Assembly: GCA_024867545.1 (NCBI GenBank)
Contig: JANFNE010000037.1
Coordinates: forward strand, 62,001 to 126,000
Direction: 5' to 3'
From: Phytopythium helicoides
Lineage: Eukaryota; Oomycota; Peronosporomycetes; Pythiales; Pythiaceae
DNA length: 64,000 nt
Position 1 is the stretch's first letter. Every line of letters begins with the position of its first letter. This document shows, piece after piece, positions 11,301 through 22,082 of this stretch. The notes under the pieces are model-generated. The model saw nothing but the letters and a program-made list of their open reading frames with translations, did no database searches and was not told the DNA's origin. Position numbers and translations under genes: made by a program.

Positions 11301-12151
11301 GCAACGTTTCCCGTCTCTCCGGGAACCGCCGACCCGATCCACGTGCCCTTCGACGGCTCAAAGATCGGCACGAACGCTGGGATAGTACAGTTACAGTTGT
11401 TCAATGCGATTGTCAGCGCAGACAGCAAGAGCCCCGCCTCGTTCTGGTCGATTGGTACATCAGCAACTCCATCCGCGCCGACAGCGCTGCTACTATCCGC
11501 AGCAGCTCCAGTATCCGTCAGACTCGCCGCCTTCATCGACGCGGCAACTCCATCAGCCAGATCGACCGAGTCTGAGCTCATCGCCCGTGCCACCTTCTGC
11601 GTCGTAGGCGCCTTCTCCACATCTCGCTGCGTCGCGCGCGTGAGCAGCAAGAACTCGTCTACGCCAAACCACTTGCGCGCGTTGTCGACCACCGTCGCTC
11701 TGCTCACCACCGCATCGTCCGCGTCGTACGCGAGCTCCTCCGGCGCATCCTCTCCCGCTTCTCCGCCTCCGCACCAGCTAAAGTCCCGCGAGGCATCCGC
11801 GAGCGCCAGCATCGTCGGCGTAAAGTGCTCGCTGCCCTCCTTCCACTTCTTCGCGTCCGCATCGCGACTCGCCTCTTCGCCACTCGCAACAGCAGCCTCA
11901 GCAGCCCCCACGAACAGCGAGAGCGTGTAATTCGCCGAGGAGAAGCCCACGACGCGCGTCCAGGCCGAGAAACGAGCCGCGCGCGCCTCCGTGGCCGCCG
12001 CCAGCGCCTCGGGCGACGCGTGGCCCTTGCCGCCAAGCTGCCAGCCCAGCAGCGCCTGCTCCAGGTCAGACACGAACTGCTCCAGCGCCGTGGCGTTCGT
12101 GAAGTCCACGAACTGGCTGCACGGATCCTCCTCGACCTCCGGCCCCGCCAT
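8335..12151 (-). CDS. RAB3GAP1: Rab3 GTPase-activating protein catalytic subunit
   Basis: I assemble three exons: 12151-10324, 10249-10161 and 10080-8335, giving about 1220 aa. The introns of 74 and 80 nt have GTGAGT and GTACGT donors, and the phases join in frame. The N-terminus has the family signature (FVDFTNATALEQFVSDLEQAL; start ATG at 12151, since the open frame above it begins only with TTG). The small second exon supplies MALLWVEFVKGLRERW. The third exon opens into CLLHQKLQLLNCCI and later carries the conserved block CLVDFIRWYSPKDWIAFDDP with a C-terminal helical domain (PHEMLHQALAGAISGAF). In animals this subunit acts with RAB3GAP2 on Rab3 and as exchange factor for Rab18 in ER and autophagy trafficking. 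It is longer than the human protein (981 aa) because of acidic and Ser-rich inserts. Confidence 0.9.
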
Positions 12152-12240
12152 CTCGACGCCTTTCTCCTTGTACAATAGCCTCAAAGGCAGAGAACATGGA
12201 GAGGATACCGGTGGGAACCGGTATGCTACCGGTTCCAACT

Positions 12241-14364
12241 TCAACTTGAAGGGAGCGCGCTGTTGCGGTCCTCAATGGCGAGGGGGTAGAACGGGGCCTT
12301 CTCGGTCGAGCAAAAGACGCGACGCTCTATGAGAGCGAGATTGTTGGGGTTCATGAGCAACGAGAGCGAAGGATCGAATGGAGGAAAGCTACTGCGGTCG
12401 CCGGTTGAGTTGAGCTGGTTCAACGCGTCGCAGTAGGGAGTTCCGTGCGCTATTAGTTGCATTGGCGTCTGGTCGACCCAGGACCACAGCGTCGACACAT
12501 TTGTGTCGTAGATGAGGAGTCGAGAAAGGGAAGGTGACAGTATTGACACGTTATGTGGGAGCTCCGAGATCCGTGTGCCACCGACGTGCAGGAAGAGCGT
12601 GCCGGGGCTTTCAAACAGCTCAACAGGTAATTCGGTGATGGCATTTCCGCACAGAGATAAGTACAGCGGCTGAAGTCGCGAAAGTACAGCAGGAACCGCG
12701 GTGAGGTTTCCGTACTCAATGTAAACCATAGACCCGATCGGCCAGATCTTGTCAACGTTGTCTGGAACGTCACGCAGATTGGTCACGACGAATTCGAGAT
12801 CTTGCAGTGATGGCGGGAAGTCTTGAGACAAAAGTCCATCAGGAATTTCCCCGTTCGGTAGCGTCACGCGAACTAAAAATACAGTGATGATAAATGGGTG
12901 GTGCTCGCGTGTCAGAGCAGCATCTTTTCCCCAACCAGTTACTGTCGAGTTGTAAATCTTGACTCCCTTGAGGTGCCGAAAATCCTGAATCATGGCGGGG
13001 ATTTCGAGTTCCGGGCAATGCTTGACGACCATTTGAACTGCAGATAATCGCCTGAGAGGGCTCCATTGGCTGGTTACCTCGGACTTTTCCCCTTTGATTC
13101 CTAAACGATAGCAATTGAGCTCGATAAGGAAGCATGATGGCTGAGAAACGCCCCACGGACGCACTTGAAGCTGGCATTGTGCTAATGCCGGCATCGACTC
13201 AGCGTGGATGTGCAAAACAAGAACAACGAACCCCCACGACAGAAGAGCAAAGTATGCCACACGCAGTTGGGTGCGACGACGAAGGCTTTCGGTCACCTTT
13301 GCTGCCTTGACAGAAGCTAGCGTGGCAACCCTATTCGTCAGTGATGAGATTTTATTGGAAGCAGTCCAGTATCTTGTTTCGAGCGGCCGAGCGTTTTTCT
13401 CTTCCAAGTGGTGAAGTATGCCGGACGTTAGCCTTGCCGTTTTCCTGGATTGTTCAATGTATTCTGTGGAAGTTATTCGATTTGATGCGGGAATCGATTG
13501 GCTCAGAAGAACCTTCATGCTTGTACTTGTTGATAACAAACCGAGAGAAAACCAGACGCGACTGAAGAGATCCCATCCAGATACTACAAGCACTAGCTGA
13601 AACTCATTGAAGGCATGCGCCATCCAATTGTCGTTGTAGTAATAGTAGACTGGAAATCCGCGTAGCTTGGGGTCATAGTCGCCAACATAGGCAACGATGA
13701 TAAGCATGGGGACACCAATGCTGGATACTAGGTCTAGAGCGCAGTCCAGCGCGAGGCTGACAAAGCGCCTCTGCCTTTCTTTATGCTTGAAGAAATAGTG
13801 AAATGTCATTGGTGCCCAGCAGTTGATGACGAGAAGAAGAACGAAGAATCGGTTGACTTCGACTCGAGGAAGTACTTTGCTCATGTAGTACGCTTGACGC
13901 GATCGAAGTGTTGTCTCGACTATCTCACGAATAATCTGAAGTCGATGGAAGTGTACTCCGTTGACTCCAAAGAATCCATCACGATGAAATAACTTGATGT
14001 AGATCACATTGATGATTGAAAAAGCAAACAGTACTGGGTTGTACGATTTTTCAGGAAAGATTGTTGAGGCATGCGGCCGCTGGATATTGAACGGAGTAAA
14101 TCGAAAAGATCGATGAAGTGTCGACCCTACTAGCATCAATATGATACAGATTCCGTGGATCCCACCCATAAAGCCGTGGACACCTGCAATCAGATGATGA
14201 TACGGTTCAGGCATCCCGAGTGACAAGAATGAGAGGACCGTGTAGAGGTAAGTTTGCTTCAGTTGCCAATAGAAACCTGCGTAAGCAAAATTGTAGCAGG
14301 TAGCAACAAGATGGACAGCTAGCAGTGCAAGCCACCATAGCGCAAGTCGCCGACGTGGAAGCAT
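12241..14364 (-). CDS. Multi-pass membrane protein with C-terminal leucine-rich repeats
   Basis: About 707 aa, single exon. The first ATG is at 14364 (the frame above it begins with TTG). The N-terminal half has several hydrophobic segments: residues about 9-27, 65-85, 110-130, 175-195, 215-235, 265-285 and 370-390 (YFALLSWGFVVLVLHIHA). After the last segment comes a probable extracellular or luminal part with degenerate leucine-rich repeats (LQPLYLSLCGNAITELPVELF, LFLHVGGTRISELPHNV). The arrangement resembles oomycete-specific membrane LRR proteins; I cannot name a function. The stop lies only 89 bp upstream of the Rab3GAP start on the same strand, so the Rab3GAP promoter must be very short or overlap this gene's 3' end. 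Its start faces the kinase gene across 146 bp. Confidence 0.7.
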   Translation of the reverse strand: MLPRRRLALWWLALLAVHLVATCYNFAYAGFYWQLKQTYLYTVLSFLSLGMPEPYHHLIAGVHGFMGGIHGICIILMLVGSTLHRSFRFTPFNIQRPHASTIFPEKSYNPVLFAFSIINVIYIKLFHRDGFFGVNGVHFHRLQIIREIVETTLRSRQAYYMSKVLPRVEVNRFFVLLLVINCWAPMTFHYFFKHKERQRRFVSLALDCALDLVSSIGVPMLIIVAYVGDYDPKLRGFPVYYYYNDNWMAHAFNEFQLVLVVSGWDLFSRVWFSLGLLSTSTSMKVLLSQSIPASNRITSTEYIEQSRKTARLTSGILHHLEEKNARPLETRYWTASNKISSLTNRVATLASVKAAKVTESLRRRTQLRVAYFALLSWGFVVLVLHIHAESMPALAQCQLQVRPWGVSQPSCFLIELNCYRLGIKGEKSEVTSQWSPLRRLSAVQMVVKHCPELEIPAMIQDFRHLKGVKIYNSTVTGWGKDAALTREHHPFIITVFLVRVTLPNGEIPDGLLSQDFPPSLQDLEFVVTNLRDVPDNVDKIWPIGSMVYIEYGNLTAVPAVLSRLQPLYLSLCGNAITELPVELFESPGTLFLHVGGTRISELPHNVSILSPSLSRLLIYDTNVSTLWSWVDQTPMQLIAHGTPYCDALNQLNSTGDRSSFPPFDPSLSLLMNPNNLALIERRVFCSTEKAPFYPLAIEDRNSALPSS

Positions 14365-14510
14365 CACTCTCTCTCTCAAAGAGGAATGAACACGATGGCC
14401 TCAAATCATACCCTGTTATACAGCGCTATTTTCGCCGTAAAAGTGTAATCTATATAAAGAGATCCCCTTGCTGCAACTGCAACTCCAAATGTCACTCCCG
14501 ATCGACCGTG
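14365..14510. promoter_or_regulatory. Short divergent promoter, 146 bp
   Basis: The two flanking genes start in opposite directions, at 14364 (minus) and 14511 (plus), so both promoters must lie here or overlap the coding ends. I see no clear Inr/FPR match. Confidence 0.45.
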
Positions 14511-15713
14511 ATGGGGAACCGTTCCAGTGGGTTGGAAAAACAGCACAACAAGCGTGCCCAGTTTCTGCAGGAGTTGCAGTCCAAGGTTGATACCGCTATT
14601 CATCGGCGGTCGGTTGTTAGGGATAGCCTCATCGTTCCTGTGCCGGTATCTCCGATCTTTACAACATTGCGCAGTTTGTCGGTTGAGTGGAACCTCTGTC
14701 AAGGCATTGATCCTGCCAGACGAGTGGACGTTGTTGCCGACACCAAGCTACAGCGCAAGAAACTCAAATACCTTTTCGTCGATAAGTGCACACGACTGCG
14801 TGTGACGACGGAGACGCTGACATGCGCTCGAAATGAGCTCGAGATGCTAGTGTTCCTCGCGACGTACTGCGAAGCTCTCACGGGTCGACTGCACCCAAAC
14901 CTCGTCCACTTGCAGGGGTACTACACGTTTCACGACAAGATCCACGTGATTGTCGAGTTCTGTGAGCTCGGGAATTTGATGAATGCGTACATCGCTGATC
15001 CTGTCCAAGGGCTTCGATTGCGTCTTCTCCCGAGTGAGTCGGAGGTGTGCGATGCCATGTTCCAGATTTGCTCTGGTCTTGCCTTTCTCCACGCAAACGG
15101 CATTGCTCACGGCGACCTAGCACTGGAGAATGTGTTTGTCACGACAGACAACATCCTCAAGCTCGGTGACTTTGATCATGCAACCTTTGTGGGAGTCGAA
15201 AACTCTCCGCAGCCTCTTAGTCGAGCAAATACTGCACGTCGAGCGTACGTGGCCCCCGAGATTTTTGCTTACAAAGACGCACCATACGAAGGCAGCAAAG
15301 TGCGTCTGGATCTGCAAAAGGCTGACGTATGGTCCGTTGGTGTAATGTTCATCTTGCTCCTCACAAAGCGGCCACTGTTTGATTCCGCGTCTCCAGACGA
15401 CAACGGCTTCCAGCTTTTCCGCCGAATCGGTCTTCGATCCTACCTCAAAGCGATGTACCTTGAGCAATCGGCTATTTGCCCGATTTCAGATGAGCTGTTG
15501 GTCCTCGCCGATGGCTTACTGCGGATTAATCCGAACGAGCGAATAACAATCCACGACGCTCTCAGAACCCCGTGGTTACTTCGAAGCGCTGTTCTCGCAG
15601 AGACATCAGCAGCAACAACAGCACGTCGGCCAATGACATCCGATCGCAAGCTGTCGTCCATCCCAGCGGGAGGTGCAGGGCTTGACAAGCATGAAGAGAT
15701 CGCTGAAGAGTAG
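14511..15713 (+). CDS. Atypical protein kinase, probable N-myristoylation site
   Basis: 400 aa, single exon. The frame is open upstream to a GTG at 14325, but the first ATG is 14511 and begins MGNRSS, which matches the MGxxxS N-myristoylation pattern, so membrane attachment is likely. The kinase fold is visible from about residue 120: HPNLVHLQGYY (beta4), VIVEFCELGNL (hinge), the catalytic loop GIAHGDLALENVF with Asp and Asn kept, then KLGDFDH where DFG should be, AYVAPEIF (APE) and KADVWSVGVMFILLL (alphaF). HRD has become HGD and DFG has become DFD. I cannot find a Gly-rich loop or the VAIK lysine in the N-lobe. It may be weakly active or a pseudokinase. Substrate unknown. Confidence 0.8.
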   Translation: MGNRSSGLEKQHNKRAQFLQELQSKVDTAIHRRSVVRDSLIVPVPVSPIFTTLRSLSVEWNLCQGIDPARRVDVVADTKLQRKKLKYLFVDKCTRLRVTTETLTCARNELEMLVFLATYCEALTGRLHPNLVHLQGYYTFHDKIHVIVEFCELGNLMNAYIADPVQGLRLRLLPSESEVCDAMFQICSGLAFLHANGIAHGDLALENVFVTTDNILKLGDFDHATFVGVENSPQPLSRANTARRAYVAPEIFAYKDAPYEGSKVRLDLQKADVWSVGVMFILLLTKRPLFDSASPDDNGFQLFRRIGLRSYLKAMYLEQSAICPISDELLVLADGLLRINPNERITIHDALRTPWLLRSAVLAETSAATTARRPMTSDRKLSSIPAGGAGLDKHEEIAEE

Positions 15714-15877
15714 ATTCCTAGCATTAGCATCTAGAATACATTGAACAAAAGTGTAGCCATATCCAACTAGCTGAGGTGGATCTTTGAATCGGTATCAGGT
15801 CAGAGCGTCGCTCGCGTCGCTTCATGGTTAGATCGCTTTTCAGATCGCAACGCGGCTTCTGAAGCTCGAGCAACGGA

Positions 15878-18800
15878 ATGCGGTCACGGCGTCGAGTGCT
15901 TCCTCTCGAGAAGGAGGCAGCCAGCGGCAAGGGCAACGGTAAAGCAGTAGTCTCGCTTACCGGAGAGCCTGATTGGGTTCCTGATGCTTTATCAGCGAAG
16001 CGAAAGCGACTCAAGAAGCAAAGCAGCGAGATGAAACACCGACTAGCGATCTCTTCAGCGGCCTTCGCATCGCTGGTTCTCCTAGCAGTAATGTTGCAAT
16101 TTCGCCCCTCGTTGGACGGATCAATGGCGAAATCATCAACTGAGAACGAAGACATCGCTCGTTTCTTGGACTGGTTTCACCAGGCTGGTGGACGCGCAAC
16201 CAATGTCAGCATTACTACTTTTTCTGGAATGGGCAAAGGAGTGATTGCAAGTGCTGACATCGAGAAAAACTCTGAGCTCCTATTTGTACCCAAGGAAATC
16301 ATCATGTACGCTGTCTAAGGACTCCTTTATCACGTCGATTATATCGCTACTTCTCACTAACACGTTTGTCTTCCAATTTCCAGCTGCCAGGAAACAATAT
16401 TTGCTGCCGAGCAGGGAACATTTACCCCACCTTATACCCACCGTACGCCTCCTGACATCCTCACCAAGCTTGACTCGATACGAGATCGCGAAGACGAGTT
16501 ACTTACGGCGTTCTTGCTGTTGGAGCAAAGCAAAGGGTCGGAATCCCGCTGGTTCCCGTATATCCAACTGCTGCCTCGCGTGGCGCTGACTATTGACCAC
16601 GATACAGCTATTTCACCACTGTTTTTCAACGCAGACGAGGAGTTAGAGCAACTTCAAGACCCGCAAATGATCACAATTGCACGTGAGGAGCGCGTCAAAG
16701 TTAGGCAAGGCTTTCGGCGCTTCCGGCGACTATTTAGTCGCCATCTCAACCTGTCTGTTGAGAAAGAGGATATTTCATTCAGGCGCTACGTGTGGGCACG
16801 ATTTCTAATCAACTCGCGCGCGTTTTCCATGCATGGACAACGTCTTTTGGTTCCATTTGGTGATTTCTTCAATGGTCAAGCGCAGCAACAAAAGCGGGTT
16901 CACGACAATGGCCAGCATTTTCTAAAATTTCACGAGATCCAAAACGATGGTATAACGGTCCGCGCCGATCGTGCTACGAATAAAGGCTCTCAAGTATTTG
17001 AGGACTATGGCGACAACGACAACTACATATATTTCCTATACCATGGATTTATCATGAGTCGTAACCCATTCGACTGCACTGCTGTGCGACTTCCACCCGT
17101 AAATTCAGGACATGAAATCAATACACCGACCTGGGAGAAGAAGATGCGAGTATTGCACCACTTTGGAGTAAATAACGGCCCTACTGTATGTGTGTCACCT
17201 GACGGGAGGTAGGTCACTTTGTTTCTATTGTGCCAATTGATGCTGCAGTGTGGCTGTACTAAGTAGATGTTGGCTGCAGCGTGCGTGAAATGCCTATTTT
17301 TCGGTTCTATCTCAAACTGTATCAAATGGAGGCAGATCGCATGGAGGAATGTGGCCACACGAACAAATACATGACATGCTTCCTGTCAAGAAGCGATCCA
17401 ACGCCGGAAGAGTTGAGTGCTTTTTCTAAGTTTCTTCGGTCAGTCATTCACGATCAGCTTCAAAGATATACAACTACAATCCGCCAGGATGAGCAACTTC
17501 GTGAAAACGAAAGCTTATCAGAAAAGACGAATTTGCACGCTATTCACTTCCGTTTAAGTCGCAAACAGATTCTTCAAGCAGCTCAAGATGTTCTATCAAA
17601 GCAAGGGCAAACAGAAGAAACTGATGAAGCACCCACTGAAAGCACCGAAAGGATGCAAGCAGAAGGAGGCACAGTCTCATTGTCGTCTGCTTCATCGATT
17701 AAGGAGAAGTTTGATCGCTTTCAGCGCTGGATTGAATCGCTATCGTTTCCTGTCAATCACCTTGAGCTGCGCTACGTTAATAGCGCCGTTGGTTTCGGGA
17801 CGTTTGCATCAAAGTCTCTTGCAGAAGGAGATATCTACCTCAGTGTACCCTTGGGTGCCGTCATGAATGTACGGACGGCAGTCCGCTCCCGCTCGAGTTG
17901 GATGGCACAAATCTCTCGAGCCCTAGGTAACCAAATGAGCTCGGATTTGTGGCTTGCGCTGCATCTTCTTGATGAAACGTATGGCCCACGTAGCTCAACG
18001 TCGTATTGGAAGCCGTATTTGGACATGCTGCCTTCGATTGAAGACGGGCGAGTGGGCTCGCCGCTCTTCTTCAGTGACGACGGGCCAGAGCTGCACCTGT
18101 TGAAAAACACAGATCTGTTTCCACTAATTGAAGGCTACCGCCTGAGTGTGCTATCTGGATTCGAGTCGTTGGCTACTGCAATCGAAACCCTGGGTGAAGA
18201 TGACCGCAATGACGTGAAGCAATGGCTCACACTCGAAAAGTTCTTGTGGGCCAATGCAATACTTGATTCACGTAGCATTTGGTGGGGCGGCCAGCGCCAC
18301 CTCGTTCCACTACTTGACATGGTAAACTGTCGTGAGCTCGCCCCCAACAAGCAACACCAAGCGCATCACACCGTGAGGAACGGCGACTTTGCCGACACGC
18401 GAGCCTCGTGGACCTTCCAAGCTGGAGAGGAAGTGGTGGAAAACTACGGGCAGCCAAACTACATCTACTTGCTATACCACGGATTTGTGCTAGAGGAGAA
18501 CAGCTACGACTGCGCACACCTTCACATGGACTTCAGCGCCAACATCAAGGATGCAACCATCAGGAAGAAAGTAGCAACACAACTCGAGTCGATAGGTGTG
18601 TATGCGTGGACCTGGGATGTTTGCGTGGACATCGAAGATCCTTCATCTGTCCAAAACTTTGTTCATTTGACGCTGTTGGCGTTAAATCCAGAGTTGGCGA
18701 CGTCAAGTAAAAGCCAAGGTTTGGCTTTGCAGCAGTCTGAAGCAGCAATCCGCGCGGTGAAGACTCGGCTAGACAAGCTCCGACCTCATAAGGACGCCGA

Positions 18801-18903
18801 GGAGTATCGAGGCCCTGCCGCGACTTACGTAAAGCAACAAGCCGCCCTGTTTTCGAAGCTAATCAGCCATCTCGGAGATTTGTCGTTGCAGCAGCAAAAC
18901 TAA
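15878..18903 (+). CDS. Tandem SET-domain protein with N-terminal membrane anchor
   Basis: I join three exons: 15878-16305, 16384-17208 and 17280-18903. The introns are 78 and 71 nt with GTACGC and GTAGGT donors, and both joins are in phase 2; the product is about 958 aa. A hydrophobic segment at about residues 51-70 (LAISSAAFASLVLLAVMLQF) suggests a type II membrane anchor. Two SET-like units follow. The first runs from GMGKGVIASADI to EDYGDNDNYIYFLYHGF. The second, in exon 3, runs from GFGTFASKSLAEGD to VENYGQPNYIYLLYHGF. Spacing and motifs match the SETD3/Rubisco-LSMT class of protein lysine or histidine methyltransferases. The usual NH in the D(x)xNH motif is NG (first unit) and NC (second unit), so activity is uncertain. 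Confidence 0.8.
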
Positions 18904-19093
18904 AAACAAACGCTAGGCGAAAAGTTGGTTTGAAAAACTCGTTTCGTCTCTCTCTCTTCACGCTCCACACCGCGTCATCACGCGACGATGGGCGCTGCAT
19001 CTAGAGATACGCTCAGTGCCTCACGCCCACAGCCTAGAAGCTGTGGCGAGAACTCGACACACGAGCGAACTCCACGTTCCAACAGAAAACCGC

Positions 19094-20094
19094 TTAACCA
19101 CGGAAGGTGCTGGGGCGCGAGGCCTTGAAGACCGTGCGCTGGGCCTTGGTGGCCGGGCGCGGCAGGCGGTGAGCAAGCGGGAACTTGATCTGCGAGTCGT
19201 GGAACTGGTGCGTGCTGGGCTTCTTGGTGTCCTTGGCAGCAAGGATCGCCGTGCGCATGATCTGGATCGAGCGCGGGCGAGCACGGTGGCGACCGGCAAG
19301 CTCGGCGTACAGCTGCTCGACGGCGTTGCAGAGCGTCACGTCACGGTACTCCTTGTACATGTTGTGGGTGCCGCTGCGCGAGTTGTAGCGGATCCAGATG
19401 CCGTAGTTCTTGACGATGCGGCGGTTCTTCTCCGTGAGCTGTGGTGACAAGCAAAGCATCAAAAAGTCAGCAACCAGTTGAGGAATCTAATGGTGGTCGT
19501 GCGCCCCCACGAGACGCTCTCCACGAGGGAGAACCCGTTGTTTAGGCTGCGGTCCGTCCACCAAGCGGCTCAGCTCGTCGCAGAGCCACCCGGTGGAGCG
19601 AGAGGAGAAGCAGTGCTTACTCGAACGAGACGCGAAGCTCCTAGAGCGTGCCAGCTAAACAACGGATCTCACCGCGATCTCACTAGCGACAAGCGGCAAG
19701 CAAGCTGGAGCGAGGGGCGTAGTCGGCTCGAGGGCCTCCCAACGCCGCGCTCGGCTCTCGTGGCAAGCAAGGCGCTTATGGCGTCGCTAGGAGGAGGGGA
19801 AAGCGCCACCCAGCCGTCACGCTGAGCTCGAAGCAGTCAAGAAGACCGCCACGAGGCTCAGGAGACGGCGGGGGCGGGGCGCAGCATGTCGACAATCCGA
19901 CTGACCTCGTTCACGTCGAGGATCTCGCCCGTGGTCTTCTTCATCTTCTTCATCTGGTGCAGGAAGTACCAGAAGCGCGACTTGGCGAGCACCTCGTTGG
20001 GCGCGAAGAGCTTCATGCGGTAGGCCGGCGGGTTCGGCTCCTTGTCCGTGGGCGCCTTGCGGCCAACGATCTGGAACTGACGAATCTGCATCAT
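19094..20094 (-). CDS. RPL18A: 60S ribosomal protein eL20 (L18a)
   Basis: Two exons, 20094-19906 and 19438-19094, give about 177 aa, close to the usual 176. The 467-nt intron has a GTCAGT donor and a CACCACAG acceptor and is in phase 0; it is much longer than the other introns in the window. Family blocks are clear: YRMKLFAPNEVLAKSRFWYF and KKMKKTTGEI in exon 1, and YGIWIRYNSRSGTHNMYKEY and RHRARPRSIQIM in exon 2. It is a component of the large cytosolic ribosomal subunit. The start is not certain: two ATGs are adjacent at 20094 and 20091, and an AG directly before ATTCGTCAG could instead be an acceptor for an upstream leader exon. I found no clear C/D-box snoRNA in the intron. Confidence 0.92.
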
Positions 20095-20438
20095 GTGGCA
20101 TTCAAATGTCAGCTCCACGTCCATCTACTAGGCCTCTGGAGGCCGCGAGCGGCTCATATGAAGCCCCTCGAGCAGCCAATTGGCAGCAGAGCAGCAGCAG
20201 AGCAGCAGCGTACCGGCATGGTGGTCGGATTCAGCAAGAGAGGGAGTTCTTCTGTGGTGAGCGAGGGCCACGGCGAGCAGCTACGAAGTAATTGGTTGGC
20301 AGCCAATGGCTGGCCAGCAGCCGTCCGGCCCACATGGTAGTTTGGAGCGCTCTAGAAATACATGTGGGACGCTCCAAAACCCAACTTGTTATAGGTCACT
20401 ATTTTCGAGATTGTGACGCAATGGCTGTTTGATGCCCT

Positions 20439-20857
20439 TCAAAAGGTGCTGCCGCCCATGGCCCAGTTGAAGTGCTGGACGTCGTCGAGGTTCATGAAGA
20501 TGCGAGCTGCTGGTACCTGGAGGGCGGCGGCCACGGCGTCCGTGATCGTTTTGGCTGTTTGGGAGTTGAGCTGCTCGCTGATCTTCCCGATGCTGCGCAA
20601 ATGCACGAACGCACAGGGCTGGAGCGAGTGTCAAAAGTTGATATTGTCGCGAAAGATACTTTTTGGATTTCAGGAAGAAGCGGACGCACCTCATCTGAGC
20701 CCTGGAAGAGCATGGGGACGTCCAAGTCGAGCTGCACCATGACGTACTGCTCGGGCTTACCCAGTGCCTGAGATACCGACTTGGAGAGCGCGCGGGTTGC
20801 AGCGGACACGTCCGCGCTGGCTTTGGGCATGTTGGACGACACGTGGACGTACGGCAT
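20439..20857 (-). CDS. MIF-like tautomerase, copy 1
   Basis: Two exons, 20857-20690 (168 nt) and 20618-20439 (180 nt), give 115 aa, the standard length of macrophage migration inhibitory factor. The intron is 71 nt (GTGCGT...CCAG, phase 0). Pro follows the initiator Met (MPYVHVSSNMPKAS), the catalytic base of the tautomerase. The substrate Lys is kept in LGKPEQYVMVQL, and exon 2 has PCAFVHLRSIGKI, but the second Cys of the animal CALC thiol motif is Val. The end is FNWAMGGSTF. No signal peptide, as in animal MIF, which is exported without one. It is the first of six paralogues within 7.3 kb. Confidence 0.88.
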
Positions 20858-21515
20858 TGTTGGATCAGAGGACGGACACGCTTGAGCGCTGGAGCGCGAG
20901 ATCTGGAATGGGGATATCAGGCGTATCCAACTGGAGGGCGACCTGTTGAAAGCGATTCCCTGTCTATTGAGGTGCGAATCTTGAAGGGATAACGAGTCAA
21001 GCCTTGGAGCTCGCTGCTTGTGGAAGTGGTGTTTTGCTGCGAGTCTGCTGCGTCCGTCGTCGAGGCAGGGCACTCTGAAGTATCAACAGCGACCTCGATA
21101 GTACGTAGTGATCCACTTGACCAAAAGAATCCAAACAACTCAACGTTGGAACGCTGGAGTGACTGTCTTGAGCGACGGATCTCACGTGGTTCAAGTCGCC
21201 AGACCTCTTTTGACTTTGCCCTCGCATTCCCTTTTCCTTTGCATCCGTCAACACATTTCTCCCCACCCACCTTCAACCCGATCTGAGATTGCAGATATCA
21301 ATGATATCGTTGGTGGTCGAAGTCAAGCAGTCAGTTCAATTCCTGCACCGAAATCGCCGCTAGAACTGTCAGCCAGCCGACACCCAATCTTGACGACTCA
21401 ATGCGGCGAAGTGGAGATGCCACCGATCTTTCATCTGCATTCGCAGTTTACTTCCCAATCTACCAACCACAGAGCAAACCTCCACTCGATCTGCCATTTT
21501 TGCCCCAAGTCGAAG
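20858..21515. other. Intergenic region between divergent genes
   Basis: This separates MIF copy 1 (minus) from the cysteine-rich gene at 21516 (plus). The open frame preceding the latter from 21108 has no ATG near its head and is probably not translated. CACTCGATCTGCCATTTTTG at about 21484-21503 is a loose match to the oomycete Inr/FPR motif just upstream of the ATG. Confidence 0.35.
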
Positions 21516-22082
21516 ATGAAGTTCTCCGCTTTGTCGTCCGCCGCTGCTGTTGCAATGATCGCAGCTCCTGCCATCGCACACATATCCGTCAAAAGGGGCT
21601 CCATCCATCTGCGTCTTCACACCGAGAGCGCGGACTGCACCATCACGAACGAGTCTCAGTGCGGCGGACAGAACTGGACGGGAAGCACATGCTGCGTCGA
21701 CTCGAGCTACGAGTGCCGGGTGGATGACAACGATGCGAGCATCCAGCGATGCCAGGAGAAGACTGCGGCTTCGGCAGCTACTGTCGCTGCTGTCCCGGTC
21801 GATTCGTCCGAGTGGTCCGACTCATCCGACAGTGAGGATTACGAGTACGTCGATGACTTCCAGGAGTGCACGGCCGAGAACCAGATCTGCAAGAACGACA
21901 TGAGCGTGTGCGTTTTCCACCACCGCTACTATGCCGAGTGCAAGCCGTGGACGTTGCCGTCCGGCGCGCTGTGCGGCCAGAACGACGACATCAACAAGTG
22001 GAGTTTTGCGTATTGCCAGGAGGGCGAGGGTTGCTATCCAGATGGCGACACCACGGACTCAAGGTGCGCCGAGACTCCCTAA
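21516..22082 (+). CDS. Secreted cysteine-rich protein A (1 six-Cys + 1 eight-Cys module)
   Basis: 188 aa, single exon. The ATG at 21516 begins a signal peptide (MKFSALSSAAAVAMIAAPAIA). A conserved HLR motif (SIHLRLH, HLR at residues 31-33) follows. One six-Cys module (CTITNESQC, NWTGSTCC, YEC, RC; spacing C-x7-C-x9-CC-x6-C-x11-C) comes next, then an acidic Ser/Asp linker. An eight-Cys module runs from ECTAENQIC through YYAECKPWTLPSGALCGQ to the C-terminus. The family recurs at 42.3 kb and five times from 57.3 kb. The protein is presumably exported. The eight-Cys module has the C-x5/6-C-x9-C and YYAxC pattern of CBM1, so polysaccharide binding is a reasonable guess. This member sits alone between MIF genes. 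Confidence 0.82.
   Translation: MKFSALSSAAAVAMIAAPAIAHISVKRGSIHLRLHTESADCTITNESQCGGQNWTGSTCCVDSSYECRVDDNDASIQRCQEKTAASAATVAAVPVDSSEWSDSSDSEDYEYVDDFQECTAENQICKNDMSVCVFHHRYYAECKPWTLPSGALCGQNDDINKWSFAYCQEGEGCYPDGDTTDSRCAETP

Noticed and set aside
13208..14000. Plus-strand small frames opposite the LRR membrane gene
   Set aside because: Antisense shadows of a clear coding region.
21108..21515. N-terminal extension of cysteine-rich protein A
   Set aside because: It would bury the signal peptide; the ATG at 21516 gives a proper signal sequence shared with relatives.
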